Positions 35,926 through 45,878 are shown, counted from the stretch's first letter. The stretch: DNA of 64,000 bases from an uncultured Candidatus Peregrinibacteria bacterium (GCA_903825315.1 CAIKAD010000001.1:372001-436000); one strand, 5' to 3'. The notes: a model not told the origin generated them from the letters alone. A program made the numbers and translations.

Positions 35926-37353
35926 ATGCAACATCCGTTTGATCGCTACGGCACTTTTACTGACGTGGCAGCCCTTAAAGCTGCTACGGATAAACCACTT
36001 CGTAAGTCCAAGCGTGTTAACACGCTCAAAGGTTCCGTAACGGAGTTTATGGCATGGGCGAAGAATAAATCGTGGACGGTAGAGCAGGTTCCCTGGTGCC
36101 CCGAAGGGTTCTTTATTGACCGTGAGGACCGTGAATCGGCGCTTGGAAAGGATCTCCTGCACCTTCTTGGTCATACGTACATGCAGGAATCTGCGAGCAT
36201 GCTGCCGGTAGAGCTTCTCGATGTTCAACCCGGTCACGTTGTTCTCGACATGGCTGCGGCGCCGGGAAGTAAATCGACCCAGATTGCGGCTAAGTTAGGA
36301 TCGAAGGACGCGGCTGCCCGCGGTATTCTTATTGCAAATGATGTGCAGGAGAAAAGACTTTGGACACTCAAGGCTGCGCTGCATCGCTGTGGCAATACGA
36401 ACGTGATCGTCACGAAAAAAGTGGGACAGTGGTTTATGAAGCAGATGACAGAGCGGTTCGACCGCGTTCTTTGTGATGCGCCTTGTACCGCACAGGGAAC
36501 GGCTCGCAAAGACAGTGATGCGCTGCTCTACAGCTCCGCGGAGAACGCGGGAAAGATGGCTCGTTTGCAGAAGGAGATGCTCGAGGCGGCCATTCATGCC
36601 GTAAAGGTAGGCGGTCGCATTGTCTACTCCACCTGTACGCTCACACCCGAGGAGAATGAAGGGGTGATAGCCCATGTATTGAATAAATTTAGTGAACAGA
36701 TAGAAGTACTAGAGCCAGAGCTCGTTCCAAATTCAGGGTTACAGAAATCAGTGGAAGATTCTCATCGTGTTCAGGCGCATGTAGGGGTCGGCCCCTTTCC
36801 CGCAGTTCGTCTGTGGCCCCAGACGTACGACACGGAGGGATTCTTTAGCGCTGTTATCCGGAAGAAAGCACCCACGCGCCAGCCGGAACGACTCCCGTCC
36901 TATCGTTACCAGGAGGATCCGGTTCCCCGCGCGCGGCAAAAGGAGCTCGCGGCGCGACTTGAGGAGTATTACGGTACGTCCTTTCTTTTCCCGGGAGAGA
37001 CGCTCTTCCAGCGCGGGACGCAACTTATTCTCTCTACGGAGGAAGTACTGGATTATGCGCTCCCAGTGCAGGACTATGCGCTCGGGATGCCGTTCGGCAG
37101 GCGATTGGACGATGGGCGTGTCCGTATAGATCATGAGATTGCGACACTGCGTGGTCACCTTGCAACACAGAACGTCATGCACATTACCGGGGAGATACTG
37201 TCCGTACTTCTTGATGGGCGCGATGTTTCCTGCGAGCCGTCGCTTCGGGGTGACATCCTGCTCATATTTGACGGAAAGGTCGTCGGATTCGGGCTGGCGA
37301 AGGAGGGTAAGCTCCGCAACAGGCTGCCGCGGTGGGTCATCCAAAAATCATAA
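35926..37353 (+). CDS. RNA m5C methyltransferase of the RsmB/RsmF type
   Basis: A 475-residue NOL1/NOP2/Sun-family enzyme that puts a methyl on C5 of cytosine in rRNA (or tRNA). SAM site: VVLDMAAAPGSKSTQIAAKL. Catalytic cysteines: DAPCTAQGTARKDSDAL and GGRIVYSTCTLTPEENEGVI (motifs IV and VI). The N-terminal YMQESASMLPVELLDVQPGH is typical of RsmF-like proteins. The C-terminal 160 residues (FPGETLFQRGTQLILSTEEV and on) resemble the RsmF PUA-like tail. The exact base cannot be told from sequence. Confidence 0.9.
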   Translation: MQHPFDRYGTFTDVAALKAATDKPLRKSKRVNTLKGSVTEFMAWAKNKSWTVEQVPWCPEGFFIDREDRESALGKDLLHLLGHTYMQESASMLPVELLDVQPGHVVLDMAAAPGSKSTQIAAKLGSKDAAARGILIANDVQEKRLWTLKAALHRCGNTNVIVTKKVGQWFMKQMTERFDRVLCDAPCTAQGTARKDSDALLYSSAENAGKMARLQKEMLEAAIHAVKVGGRIVYSTCTLTPEENEGVIAHVLNKFSEQIEVLEPELVPNSGLQKSVEDSHRVQAHVGVGPFPAVRLWPQTYDTEGFFSAVIRKKAPTRQPERLPSYRYQEDPVPRARQKELAARLEEYYGTSFLFPGETLFQRGTQLILSTEEVLDYALPVQDYALGMPFGRRLDDGRVRIDHEIATLRGHLATQNVMHITGEILSVLLDGRDVSCEPSLRGDILLIFDGKVVGFGLAKEGKLRNRLPRWVIQKS

Positions 37354-37379
37354 GACAGAATGTGCTACACTGGGAGCCG

Positions 37380-38204
37380 ATGATGACACGCCTCAAGCTC
37401 GGGTTCGTGCTGTTCCTCCTTGGAATGGTAGGTGCCGTGGCGGTGGTTCCCTACGCATTTACTACCATCGGTGTGGCGAGTATGCATCTTCCCTACTCGT
37501 TGCAGACGCTCATGATGGTGCAGATCGCTTTTTCCGCGGTCATCCTCATGTTCTGTATTACGCTCGGGATGTTCTTCGCCGGGCGCGTCGGATTGGATTC
37601 AGTGTTCCTCGCGAGCGCATTCAATGGTGAACTGTCTTCCTTGTACAAGATGTCCGGTCCCACGCAGGAGGGACTTCCCAGATTCCGGTTTATTCCCACT
37701 GTTGCTCTCGCGTCTTCTCTGGGGATCAGTTGCGCTGTTCTTTGTCTCGTCGTGGACATACTCGTATTTGGTACTTCTCTTAAGCTCGCATTGGGGTGGG
37801 ACATGATTGCTTCGCTCAATGATCGTGCGCTGGCAGTGCTCTATAGCGCCTTTGATGAGGAGATACTACTGCGGTTGTTCCTTCTCTCTGCTGTGGCATG
37901 GCTGTTTAAGGTTGCGGAACGACGCAAGGATCCGGGCCTTTCGGGGTTTGGTGCAACCATGGCAGTGCTCATCACTGCCGCCCTTTCCAGTATTATTCCC
38001 ATGCTGTTTCTGGAGGTGACGGTGGGGATGAGCATGCTGGAAGTAGCGCGTGCGCTTCTCATCAATTTCGGGGCGGGAGTAGTGTATGGGTGGATGTATT
38101 GGCAACGCGGATTGGTGGCGTCCATGGTGACGCACGGCGTAGCGGAGCTGATGCTGGCCGTGGGCTTTCCGCTCATCCTCGGTAGCGTGATTACGGGAAG
38201 CTGA
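37380..38204 (+). CDS. CPBP/CAAX-type intramembrane protease
   Basis: A 274-residue membrane protein with about seven hydrophobic spans. The abortive-infection/CAAX motifs are present: SAFDEEILLRLFLLSAVAWL (E-E-x-x-x-R, two catalytic Glu), and MVTHGVAELMLAVGFPLILG with the conserved His. Family members cleave prenylated or other membrane-bound substrates, or act in immunity; substrate unknown. -10 TACACT (37366-37371) with TG one base before it lies eight bases from the ATG, and a GGGAG lies three to six bases before this or the next ATG, so either ATG may be used. Confidence 0.8.
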   Translation: MMTRLKLGFVLFLLGMVGAVAVVPYAFTTIGVASMHLPYSLQTLMMVQIAFSAVILMFCITLGMFFAGRVGLDSVFLASAFNGELSSLYKMSGPTQEGLPRFRFIPTVALASSLGISCAVLCLVVDILVFGTSLKLALGWDMIASLNDRALAVLYSAFDEEILLRLFLLSAVAWLFKVAERRKDPGLSGFGATMAVLITAALSSIIPMLFLEVTVGMSMLEVARALLINFGAGVVYGWMYWQRGLVASMVTHGVAELMLAVGFPLILGSVITGS

Positions 38205-38220
38205 GCAGCAATCTACCGCA

Positions 38221-39075
38221 TTAACGCTGTTGTTGCAGTTGGGCCGTTTCCTTCTGCATCGCTTTTTTCTGACGGATGTGAATGACGACGAGGAGTGTCG
38301 TGAAGAAAACCCCCAACGCCAGGGCGGCCATTTGCGGGAAAGAAAGAGTGAGGCTGAAAATGCCAAAGAGAAGTTTTTCTTCCTGGATTGGTGGAGTGGT
38401 GCCGGTATCCGGAGGGATGTCTGTAGCAGGTGAGGTGGGAGGAGGGGTTACGGTTCCTGTCTCCGAGGAAGAAGTGGCAGAAACCGTGGCGCCTGTACTC
38501 GAGCTTTCCGGGTCCGACGATGTACCGGCTGCCACGGCAACGCGCGGGCTCAAGGCAGGTTGGATGCTTGAAAGGGCGGAGAGGAGGAGGCTCTCGGCCA
38601 AGGTGGATTTTGGGGCAAAGACGAGGAGGTCGCCCTGACCGGGGTGGATATCCACGGCGTAGACGGGGCCGCGGGAGAGGATGCGCTCCGATGTTGGGGT
38701 GGCATCGGTGTAGTAAAAACGGGCAATGGCAAGGCCGGGAGCAACCCATAATTCCGTTGTGCGCGATTCGGATATCGAGCACGTACCGTTGCAGGAAGGA
38801 ATGCTTTCTGGCCCCAGTGCCGGGAAGGCTTTGGGGGCGCCGCTACCTGAAAAGGGAAGAAATGTAGCGATGAGAGCGACTTTGCCGTCCTGTCCGGCGA
38901 ATTTGATTTCCTCACGCCCGTTCTCCTCTGTCACCGTTTTTTCGTATGTGGGGGAATAGGCAAAAGAGAAGTCGTGTGCAGAAGATGCGTACAAGCCAGG
39001 CAATGCGTCCTGGGCGGTTACCGTGCCCGTGAACGCGAGGGCGAGGAGGGGCAGGAGGGGGGACAGGCGCTTCAT
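38221..39075 (-). CDS. exported protein with single C-terminal membrane anchor
   Basis: A 284-residue protein. Signal peptide at residues 1-21 (LSPLLPLLALAFTGTVTA). A globular part follows (FSFAYSPTYEKTVTEENGRE, IARFYYTDATPTSERILSRG), which looks beta-rich and may be a PsbP/DUF-like domain. A Ser/Thr/Pro linker (about 190-235) leads to a transmembrane segment (MAALALGVFFTTLLVVIHI) and a short basic-Gln tail. Topology: most of the protein outside. No family recognised. Divergent from dnaG across 27 bases. Confidence 0.7.
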   Translation of the reverse strand: MKRLSPLLPLLALAFTGTVTAQDALPGLYASSAHDFSFAYSPTYEKTVTEENGREEIKFAGQDGKVALIATFLPFSGSGAPKAFPALGPESIPSCNGTCSISESRTTELWVAPGLAIARFYYTDATPTSERILSRGPVYAVDIHPGQGDLLVFAPKSTLAESLLLSALSSIQPALSPRVAVAAGTSSDPESSSTGATVSATSSSETGTVTPPPTSPATDIPPDTGTTPPIQEEKLLFGIFSLTLSFPQMAALALGVFFTTLLVVIHIRQKKAMQKETAQLQQQR

Positions 39076-39084
39076 GATTCTGCA

Positions 39085-39093
39085 TGGTACACT
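39085..39093 (+). promoter_or_regulatory. extended -10 promoter of dnaG
   Basis: TGG-TACACT with TACACT at 39088-39093, nine bases before the dnaG ATG, in the 27-base gap to the divergent gene. Confidence 0.6.
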
Positions 39094-39102
39094 GCCCTCC
39101 CC

Positions 39103-40851
39103 ATGGACGCCACGCAGGACATCAAGGCTCGCCTACCCATCGAAGAGCTTGTGGGGCAGTACTGCCAGCTCAAGAAAAAGGGGCGCAATTTTGTGGCGCT
39201 CTGTCCATTTCATAAAGACGGGCACCCCAGCCTACTCGTTTCGCCAGACAAGGGCATCGCATACTGCTTTGCGTGCCAGTCGGGTGGTGACATCTTTAGT
39301 TTCTACCAGGCTATTGAGGGTGTGGACTTTCGCCAGGCGCTGAAAGACTTGGGTGAGCGGACAGGTGTGCGTGTGGAAGACCGCAAGGAACCGGTGGTGA
39401 AGAAGGACGAAAAGGACCGCATACGCGAGACGCTCACAGCAGCTCTCCAGTTTTACAGCGAACAGCTCAAAGGGTCCGAGGGCGCCCAGAAGTACCTCGC
39501 CGACCGTTCTGTTCCTGCGGAACAGATTGCGCAGTTCGAACTCGGATATGCCCCCGATTCTTTTACTGCAACGTACGAGCACTTGCTCAAGAGAGGGTTT
39601 TCCCGCAGGGAGATACTGGCGGCTGGTCTTGGCATTCAAAAGGAACTTAAAGAAGAGCGCATCTACGACCGCTTCCGACACCGACTCATGTTTCCCATCC
39701 ATGACCACCAGGGGCAGGTGGTGGGGTTCGGCGGTCGGACGCTGGGTCAGGACGACGCAAAGTATGTCAATTCTTCCGAAGGCATTCTGTACCACAAGTC
39801 CTCCGTCCTGTTTGGTCTCCATCATGCACGTGAAGCGATGCGGGAAAAGCGCGCAGTCATTCTTGTAGAGGGGTACTTTGACTTGCTGGCGTGCCATCGC
39901 GTTGGTGTCATGAATGTGGTTGCTACGAGCGGTACGGCGCTCACGGAACAACATGTCAAACTCCTTCGGCGATACGTCGACAGTGTGAGCATTTGTCTCG
40001 ATTCTGATCGCGCAGGGCAGGATGCTGCTGAGCGCGCTTACCATCTCTTGTCTGCCCAGGGCATTGCCGCGCGATCCCTCCTTCTGCCGCAGAAGGATGC
40101 CAGTGAACTCCTCCAAAAAGAGCCAGAGCTTCTCAAGTCCATTCTGGAGAGCGGAGGCATTCCGTATATCGATCGCGTTCTGGAGCAGTTGCGGTTGCAG
40201 GACCTGTCGGATGCCTTTGTCCGGCGTGATGCCCTGAAGAGGATTATTGAACTGCTGCGTTCCGTTCCTTTTGCCGTGGAGCGGGAAGACTACACGCGCC
40301 GTGCTGCTTCTATCTTTGGTACCACCGTTTCAGCGATGGAGGAGGACCTTTTTCGTGCTGCTGCCGCTCCAGTGCGCGTTAATGCTCAAGAGGAAAAAAC
40401 AATAGAAGGCAGCCTTTCATTTACCAAGACCGAAATTGCATTGGCGCTTTTTGTGCTCTACCCAAAGCTTCGCAATCCACTTCTCGCTGAACTTATTCCT
40501 CCTGAGGCAGACGAGCCCTTTGCAGCCGCTCTCCACGCAGCAATCTCACAGGCTCCTGACGTAAACACTTTCACGGTGGAAGCATTGCAGCTGCCGCCCG
40601 AACATCAGGAACGGGGCGGACTCATCATGCTGTACTGCGAGGAGCACGGTCTGGCGGATTGGTCGGAATCCCTTGCCGTACGCGAAATCCGCAAGAACTG
40701 CGTTGCCGCCAACCGAGCCGTGCTCCATCGCAAGCAGGAGGAGTTAGCGAAAAAGCTCATAGCCGCCCGTGCGGCAAATAATGCCACGGAGGAAGCGCTC
40801 ATCACCACGCAGTACCAGCAAGTGCTTAAATTGAGGAAAATGGCCGGATGA
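39103..40851 (+). CDS. dnaG: DNA primase
   Basis: A 582-residue primase that makes RNA primers at the fork. The N-terminal zinc domain has CPFHKDGHPSLLVSPDKGIA with CFACQSGGD (C-x2-H...C-x2-C). The catalytic core includes GFGGRTLGQDDAKYVNS and the TOPRIM domain with VILVEGYFDLLACHRVGV and CLDSDRAGQDAAER. The C-terminal helicase-interaction domain is present as a divergent helical part. The ATG at 39103 gives the normal N-terminus (DATQDIKARLPIEELV); a longer in-frame start overlaps the divergent gene. rpoD follows 187 bases later, as in the classic macromolecular-synthesis order without rpsU. Confidence 0.96.
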   Translation: MDATQDIKARLPIEELVGQYCQLKKKGRNFVALCPFHKDGHPSLLVSPDKGIAYCFACQSGGDIFSFYQAIEGVDFRQALKDLGERTGVRVEDRKEPVVKKDEKDRIRETLTAALQFYSEQLKGSEGAQKYLADRSVPAEQIAQFELGYAPDSFTATYEHLLKRGFSRREILAAGLGIQKELKEERIYDRFRHRLMFPIHDHQGQVVGFGGRTLGQDDAKYVNSSEGILYHKSSVLFGLHHAREAMREKRAVILVEGYFDLLACHRVGVMNVVATSGTALTEQHVKLLRRYVDSVSICLDSDRAGQDAAERAYHLLSAQGIAARSLLLPQKDASELLQKEPELLKSILESGGIPYIDRVLEQLRLQDLSDAFVRRDALKRIIELLRSVPFAVEREDYTRRAASIFGTTVSAMEEDLFRAAAAPVRVNAQEEKTIEGSLSFTKTEIALALFVLYPKLRNPLLAELIPPEADEPFAAALHAAISQAPDVNTFTVEALQLPPEHQERGGLIMLYCEEHGLADWSESLAVREIRKNCVAANRAVLHRKQEELAKKLIAARAANNATEEALITTQYQQVLKLRKMAG

Positions 40852-40914
40852 GCTGAAATTTCTTCTAAAATGTCCTAAAAACCAGGTATAGCTATCCAAA
40901 AGATGACAAAATAC

Positions 40915-40943
40915 TCGACATTTACGTCATAGAATTGTAAAGT
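40915..40943 (+). promoter_or_regulatory. candidate rpoD promoter and leader
   Basis: TCGACA (40915-40920), 17-base spacer, TAAAGT (40938-40943). The leader to the ATG at 41039 is about 90 bases and contains a TGCTCT-TCCCTC-AGAGCA hairpin, an exception to the short leaders seen elsewhere. Confidence 0.55.
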
Positions 40944-41038
40944 ACGTTGTTAAATCTTTCTGCTCTTCCCTCAGAGCAATTTGTTCTCTACCCTAGACGG
41001 GCTCCTCGCCGCGGGAACCCTTCCTAAAGAATTTTTCT

Positions 41039-42523
41039 ATGGCCTCCCATCCCCGAAAGTTCATCGCACAGCCAACCGACGAAGATCTTAAGAAGTTCCC
41101 GGACAAAGTGAAGCACCTCATTAAGAAGGGGCGCGAACAGCGGTACGTGACACATCAGGAGATTATTGCAGCCATTCCCAACGCAGAGGAAAACGTGGAC
41201 ATGCTCGATGAGATCTACACGCTCCTTGTGGAGCTTGGGATACAGGTGATTGACGTGAAGGATGCGCTCATCTGGGAAAAGAAGGGCAAGCTGCCGGCGG
41301 AGGTTACGGCCCCTGAGACCGCGGAGGATTTGACGAAAATCACTGAATCTTCAGAAGAACCAGTAGAAGGTGCGGATGACGAGGAAGGCGATGAAAAGGA
41401 AGAAAAGGTGGAGACAATGGATGAGGATGTGGGGGATGACGCCATGAAGATGATTGCCATGGCGGGCATTGCTGTGGACAGCGATAAGGATCTCTCCGAT
41501 GACGAGCGCAAAAAGCGTCGACGTGAGCGGGAGATTGATTTGCTCGAGATTTCCAATGACTCCGTCCGCATGTATTTGAGCGAGATTGGACGGGTGCCGC
41601 TCATTGACGCTAAGAAGGAAGTGGAGCTGGCGCGACGCATTCGCAAGGGTGATGCGGGCGCCAAGCAGCAGCTTGCAGAGGCTAACCTGCGCCTTGTCGT
41701 TTCCATCGCCAAAAAGTATATCGGGCGTGGGCTCTCTTTTCTCGATCTGATTCAGGAGGGGAATATAGGTCTCTTTCGGGCGGTGGAAAAGTTTGATCCG
41801 GAGCGCGGCTTTAAGTTCTCCACATACGCGACATGGTGGATCCGCCAGGCCATTACCCGCGCCATTGCCGATCAGGCGCGCACCATTCGCATTCCTGTGC
41901 ACATGGTGGAGACCATCAACAAGCTTACACACACGCAGCGCCGTCTCGTGCAGGAGCTCGGCCGTGAACCGACACTGGAGGAGCTTGCGGTGGAGATGGA
42001 GATGGATATCAAGAAGGTCGCTCACATTCAGAAGATTTCACAGGACATTATTTCACTCGAGTCGCCTGTCGGGTCCGAGGAAGATTCCAAGCTAGGTGAC
42101 TTCATCGAGGACGAAGAGGCGGTCAACCCGTTTGAGGCGACGAACCGTCAGCTTCGAAAGGAGAATGTCCATGCCATGCTTGAGTTCCTCACGCCGCGCG
42201 AGCGCAAGATTATTGAGATGCGCTTCGGTCTTAAGGACGGCATTGGCCATACACTGGAAGAAGTGGGCAAGGAATTCGGCGTTACTCGGGAGCGCATTCG
42301 CCAGATTGAGGCCAAGGTGCTCCAGAAGATGCGCGACCATCCCCGGTCCCTCACGATCCGGGAGTTTGGGGGCATTCCCAAGCGCATTGGCTTTAACCAG
42401 GTCCATTCCTTCACGCAGGGCCGTCCATGCCCTCACTGCGGGCAGGGGTCTCTTGTGGACATCATTAAGGATGGTGTGCAGATCGAGAAGTGTGACCATT
42501 GTGCCAAGGAGTTCAGGGAATAA
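41039..42523 (+). CDS. rpoD: primary sigma factor sigma70 with a C-terminal zinc-ribbon tail
   Basis: A 494-residue RpoD. Region 1.1 at about 1-90, an acidic linker ([20 protein letters not shown]), region 1.2 ([20 protein letters not shown]), region 2 with [20 protein letters not shown] and [20 protein letters not shown], region 3, and region 4 with the helix-turn-helix [20 protein letters not shown]. Normal sigmas end soon after the next helix ([14 protein letters not shown]). This one goes on for about 45 residues with C464-x2-C467 ([10 protein letters not shown]) and C485-x2-C488 (KCDHCAKEF), a zinc-ribbon pattern. Regions 2 and 4 look canonical, matching the consensus-like promoters seen here. 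Confidence 0.95.
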   Translation: MASHPRKFIAQPTDEDLKKFPDKVKHLIKKGREQRYVTHQEIIAAIPNAEENVDMLDEIYTLLVELGIQVIDVKDALIWEKKGKLPAEVTAPETAEDLTKITESSEEPVEGADDEEGDEKEEKVETMDEDVGDDAMKMIAMAGIAVDSDKDLSDDERKKRRREREIDLLEISNDSVRMYLSEIGRVPLIDAKKEVELARRIRKGDAGAKQQLAEANLRLVVSIAKKYIGRGLSFLDLIQEGNIGLFRAVEKFDPERGFKFSTYATWWIRQAITRAIADQARTIRIPVHMVETINKLTHTQRRLVQELGREPTLEELAVEMEMDIKKVAHIQKISQDIISLESPVGSEEDSKLGDFIEDEEAVNPFEATNRQLRKENVHAMLEFLTPRERKIIEMRFGLKDGIGHTLEEVGKEFGVTRERIRQIEAKVLQKMRDHPRSLTIREFGGIPKRIGFNQVHSFTQGRPCPHCGQGSLVDIIKDGVQIEKCDHCAKEFRE

Positions 42524-42652
42524 TGTGATCGGTCAGCGGATGATGCGAAGGGCGAATAATGCGCGAAAGAATTTCGAGATTTATGTATTTCTACGTTCGG
42601 TTCGCCGTTTCTCGAAACTTGCGGTACTGTGAACGGTGTAATTTACATTCCT

Positions 42653-42811
42653 ATGCCGGGTTCCACATCCCAAGTCCCCGAAGAAAGCACACTGGCAGCC
42701 AGTGACCCCAGGAAGCCCAAGCCCATGCCTCTGCCCTATATTCCCACATTGAACCCTTCCGATGATACGGAGAAGACCCAGAAGCGGCTTGTACAGGGGA
42801 AGAAGAGATGA
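42653..42811 (+). CDS. possible small Pro-rich protein
   Basis: A 52-residue frame, MPGSTSQVPEESTLAASDPR then KPKPMPLPYIPTLN. It is Pro-rich, hydrophilic and without cysteines or membrane segments. It lies between rpoD and the helicase gene. An AT-rich box (TAATTT) lies eight bases before the ATG. The opposing frame reads less naturally. Short length keeps confidence low. Confidence 0.4.
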   Translation: MPGSTSQVPEESTLAASDPRKPKPMPLPYIPTLNPSDDTEKTQKRLVQGKKR

Positions 42812-42820
42812 GTTTGATGC

Positions 42821-42850
42821 TTGAGGCATTGAGCGGCCTTCCGCTAGGCT
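42821..42850 (+). promoter_or_regulatory. promoter of the helicase-nuclease gene
   Basis: TTGAGG (42821-42826), 18-base spacer, TAGGCT (42845-42850), then seven bases to the ATG at 42858, supporting that start. Confidence 0.5.
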
Positions 42851-42857
42851 CGTACAT

Positions 42858-45800
42858 ATGCCGGCTACGCCATCTACAGTTCCGGGGCGCATCCCTTCCA
42901 GGATGCAGAAGCAAGATGTGGCGCCGGCTCTGAAAATATTTGAGAGTGAATTTCATAAACTCAACAAGGAGCAGCGCCAGGCGGTTGAGACTGTGGAGGG
43001 GCCGGTGATGGTGATTGCCGGCCCGGGGACGGGCAAAACGCAGACGCTGGCATTGCGCGTGGCGCATATTCTCCGGAAGACGCATGCCAAACCTGCCAAC
43101 GTTCTTTGCCTGACGTTTTCGGTGAGCGGCGCAGTATCCATGCGGGAGCGGCTTCGCTTGCTGATCGGTCCCGATGCGTACGGCGTTACCGTTTCCACAA
43201 TTCACGGCTTCTGCCAGAGCATCATTTCCGATCATCCATCGCTTTTCGATGAGTGGTCGGCGTTGGAGCAGATCAGTGATATCGAGCGGTTCCGTGAGAT
43301 GAACAAGATTATCGACCAGCTACTGCCCGATGTGGCGCTCCTCAATCCCAAGTACCCGTATGGGAGGACGAAGGAGATTATCGGGAGGATCAGCGAGGTG
43401 AAGCGTGAGGGAAAGTCTATTGAGGAACTTCGGAACGTCGCGGCGGCGTTTGAGCAGGTGATGGCGGACAAGAGCAAGCCGGGGACAAAAGTGCACGAAA
43501 AGAATCTGCTGTCTGCGCGGAAGTTCAAGGAGTTCGTAGAAATCTTCGACCGCTACCAGCAGATGCTGCAGGCGACCGGACGCTACGACTATGAGGACAT
43601 GATCTTGTACGTCATCCAGGCGTTGGAGCAGGAAGAATGGCTTCTGGCTGGGCTTCAGGAACGGTTTCAGTACATCCTTGTAGATGAGTTTCAGGATACG
43701 AACGGTGCGCAATGGAAGCTCGTGGATCTCCTCACGCGGCCGGTTTCGCCCGAGGATAATCCCAACCTGTTTGTCGTCGGCGACGATGACCAGGCGATTT
43801 ACCGGTTCCAGGGTGCGAATCTCAGTAATATCCTCTCTTTCCGCGAGAGGTTCCCTTCCGCCGCGGTGATTACGCTCACAACGAGCTACCGAGCCACCCA
43901 GGCGATTCTGGACGCCGCGGGTCGGCTCATCAGTCATAATACCGAGCGACTTGTCGGCAAGATTCCCGGGCTCCAGAAGCAGCTTTCGGCGGCATCCGGA
44001 GAGCAGGGGAGCCCCCCCATAATGCTTCGTCCGCCGAGCGACAAGGCGGAGGCATGGATGATCGCCGATCTCGTTTCGGCACGATTGGCTGTAGGCCTCA
44101 AGCCCAAGGATATTGCCGTCATTGTTCAGACAAACAATGAACTGCGGCCCATTTTTGACGTTCTTACAGGGAAGGGGATTCCCGTGCGCATCACGGGAAA
44201 ATCAAATCTTCTTCATCATCCTCTTATCCTGCAGGCTATCGCTATTCTCAAGGCTGTCAGGAAACCGACGGATACTGCCCTGTTGGGAGCAGCTCTTGGT
44301 GCCGCATGCTTTGGCTGCCATCCGGTGGACCTTGCTCACGTATTCCGTATCAAGCGCGAGATGGATAAACCGCTTATCGACGTCCTTTCGATGTTTGATC
44401 AGGACAACTCGCCGGCTAAGGAGATTCGTTTTGTTGGCCCGGAGAAGATCATTGCGGCACGGAACCTGATTCTGAATCTCCACTATGCGTTGGCGACCAG
44501 GACGGTTGTGGAAACCGTTGAGCGCGTTTTCCATGAGTCCGGCCTCTTACCGGATGGCGGCAGAATACATCCGCTCGATCTCGCGGCGTTGCAGGAGTTT
44601 TTTGACCGTGCGCGGCAGCGGATGATTGAGATGCCAGGAGTCACGTTCGATACGTTTATGGGTGACCTGGAACTGTACCTCAATCCTGAATACGGTCTCC
44701 GGATGATGTTCGAGGTTCCGCATCTGGTGACGGAAGGTGTGCAGCTCGTGACGGCGCATCAGAGCAAAGGGCTGGAGTTCGCTACGGTGATTCTCACGAA
44801 CTTCCGTGAGGGTCACTGGGACAAGCGCCGCAACCCCGCCTCCATCTCCATTCCTGAGGATCTGCTCTTCGGTTGGGAGAAGGAGCAGAAGGCCTATGAG
44901 CGGAATCAGGACGAGCGAAGGGTGGCATTTGTGGCTATGACAAGGGCTAAACGCGAATTGATACTCAGCTGCCCCATGGAGCTTACCGCTGGCGACAAGA
45001 CGAAGGCTGTTGCACCGTCGGCATTCTTTGTGGAAGCGGGACCGCTTCTCGAAGAGCAACGGGGAATAAGCGATCCCGAACACGCAGCGACGCTTCTCCT
45101 CACGCCGCAGCAGGACCTGGATGCGGAATTGAGAGACTTCCTCTCAGATCGGTTAAAGACATTCGCTCTCTCCGCAAGTGCACTCAACCGCTTCCTAGAT
45201 GATCCCATTGAATTTCTCCGCATCGATCTGCTCCAGGTTCCACAGTTGAGCGACTATGCGCTTGCATACGGGAACGCTGTGCATTGGGCGCTCAGGCAAT
45301 GGGGACTGGGGCACAAGAATGGCAAGCCAATATCCAGGGAAGATTTTCTCGGATACTTCCGGAACTACCTTCAGGAACGGGAATTCCTCAAGGAAAATGA
45401 GCTGCAGCTCCTTCTTCATCTTGGCGAGGGCTCGTTGCCGCGTTACTACGAGCAGCGGCTCGCGGGTTCTGCACCCGTTATTGATCAGGTGGAGAAGACG
45501 TTTACAGGGAGGCTGGGAGACATTCCGCTTAAAGGTCTCATTGATCGTATTGATCGTGACCATCCAGAGGGCGCCATTGGTGTTGTTATCGATTACAAGA
45601 CCGGGCGGCCGCAGTCGGAAGCGCAGATCAGGGAAGGGGGATATTTCCGTCAGTTGCAGTTCTATGCTGTTCTGCTCGAGCTTGCCTATCCGTCGCTTGA
45701 CCCACGTGCTTTCATCCTGGAATTTGTCGGGGAGCGCGAGGAGCATCCCGTGAGTCGCATCTTCCAGATCACAGATCAGGATAAGAACGAGATGAAACGG

Positions 45801-45878
45801 CTCATTCGCGGCGTTTGGGGGAAGATTATGTCGTTGGATTTCACGCCACTGACGAAGGAGAATGTCCTTACGGTGTAA
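42858..45878 (+). CDS. UvrD/PcrA-type helicase fused to a PD-(D/E)XK nuclease
   Basis: A 1006-residue SF1A helicase. Motifs: LNKEQRQAVETVEGPVMVIA and GPGTGKTQTLALRVAHIL (Q and I), VSTIHGFCQ (Ib region), YILVDEFQDTNGAQWKLVDL (II), VVGDDDQAIYRFQGANLSNI (III), TLTTSYRATQAILDAA (IV), TAHQSKGLEFATVILTNF (V) and VAFVAMTRAKRELILSCP (VI). From about residue 770 a RecB/AddB-like nuclease follows: SASALNRFLDDPIEFLRIDL, IPLKGLIDRIDRD and VVIDYKTGRPQSEAQ with QLQFYAVLLEL. Single-protein helicase-nucleases of this type may replace RecBCD/AddAB for end processing. Flanked by rpoD and rdgB. Confidence 0.92.
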   Translation: MPATPSTVPGRIPSRMQKQDVAPALKIFESEFHKLNKEQRQAVETVEGPVMVIAGPGTGKTQTLALRVAHILRKTHAKPANVLCLTFSVSGAVSMRERLRLLIGPDAYGVTVSTIHGFCQSIISDHPSLFDEWSALEQISDIERFREMNKIIDQLLPDVALLNPKYPYGRTKEIIGRISEVKREGKSIEELRNVAAAFEQVMADKSKPGTKVHEKNLLSARKFKEFVEIFDRYQQMLQATGRYDYEDMILYVIQALEQEEWLLAGLQERFQYILVDEFQDTNGAQWKLVDLLTRPVSPEDNPNLFVVGDDDQAIYRFQGANLSNILSFRERFPSAAVITLTTSYRATQAILDAAGRLISHNTERLVGKIPGLQKQLSAASGEQGSPPIMLRPPSDKAEAWMIADLVSARLAVGLKPKDIAVIVQTNNELRPIFDVLTGKGIPVRITGKSNLLHHPLILQAIAILKAVRKPTDTALLGAALGAACFGCHPVDLAHVFRIKREMDKPLIDVLSMFDQDNSPAKEIRFVGPEKIIAARNLILNLHYALATRTVVETVERVFHESGLLPDGGRIHPLDLAALQEFFDRARQRMIEMPGVTFDTFMGDLELYLNPEYGLRMMFEVPHLVTEGVQLVTAHQSKGLEFATVILTNFREGHWDKRRNPASISIPEDLLFGWEKEQKAYERNQDERRVAFVAMTRAKRELILSCPMELTAGDKTKAVAPSAFFVEAGPLLEEQRGISDPEHAATLLLTPQQDLDAELRDFLSDRLKTFALSASALNRFLDDPIEFLRIDLLQVPQLSDYALAYGNAVHWALRQWGLGHKNGKPISREDFLGYFRNYLQEREFLKENELQLLLHLGEGSLPRYYEQRLAGSAPVIDQVEKTFTGRLGDIPLKGLIDRIDRDHPEGAIGVVIDYKTGRPQSEAQIREGGYFRQLQFYAVLLELAYPSLDPRAFILEFVGEREEHPVSRIFQITDQDKNEMKRLIRGVWGKIMSLDFTPLTKENVLTV

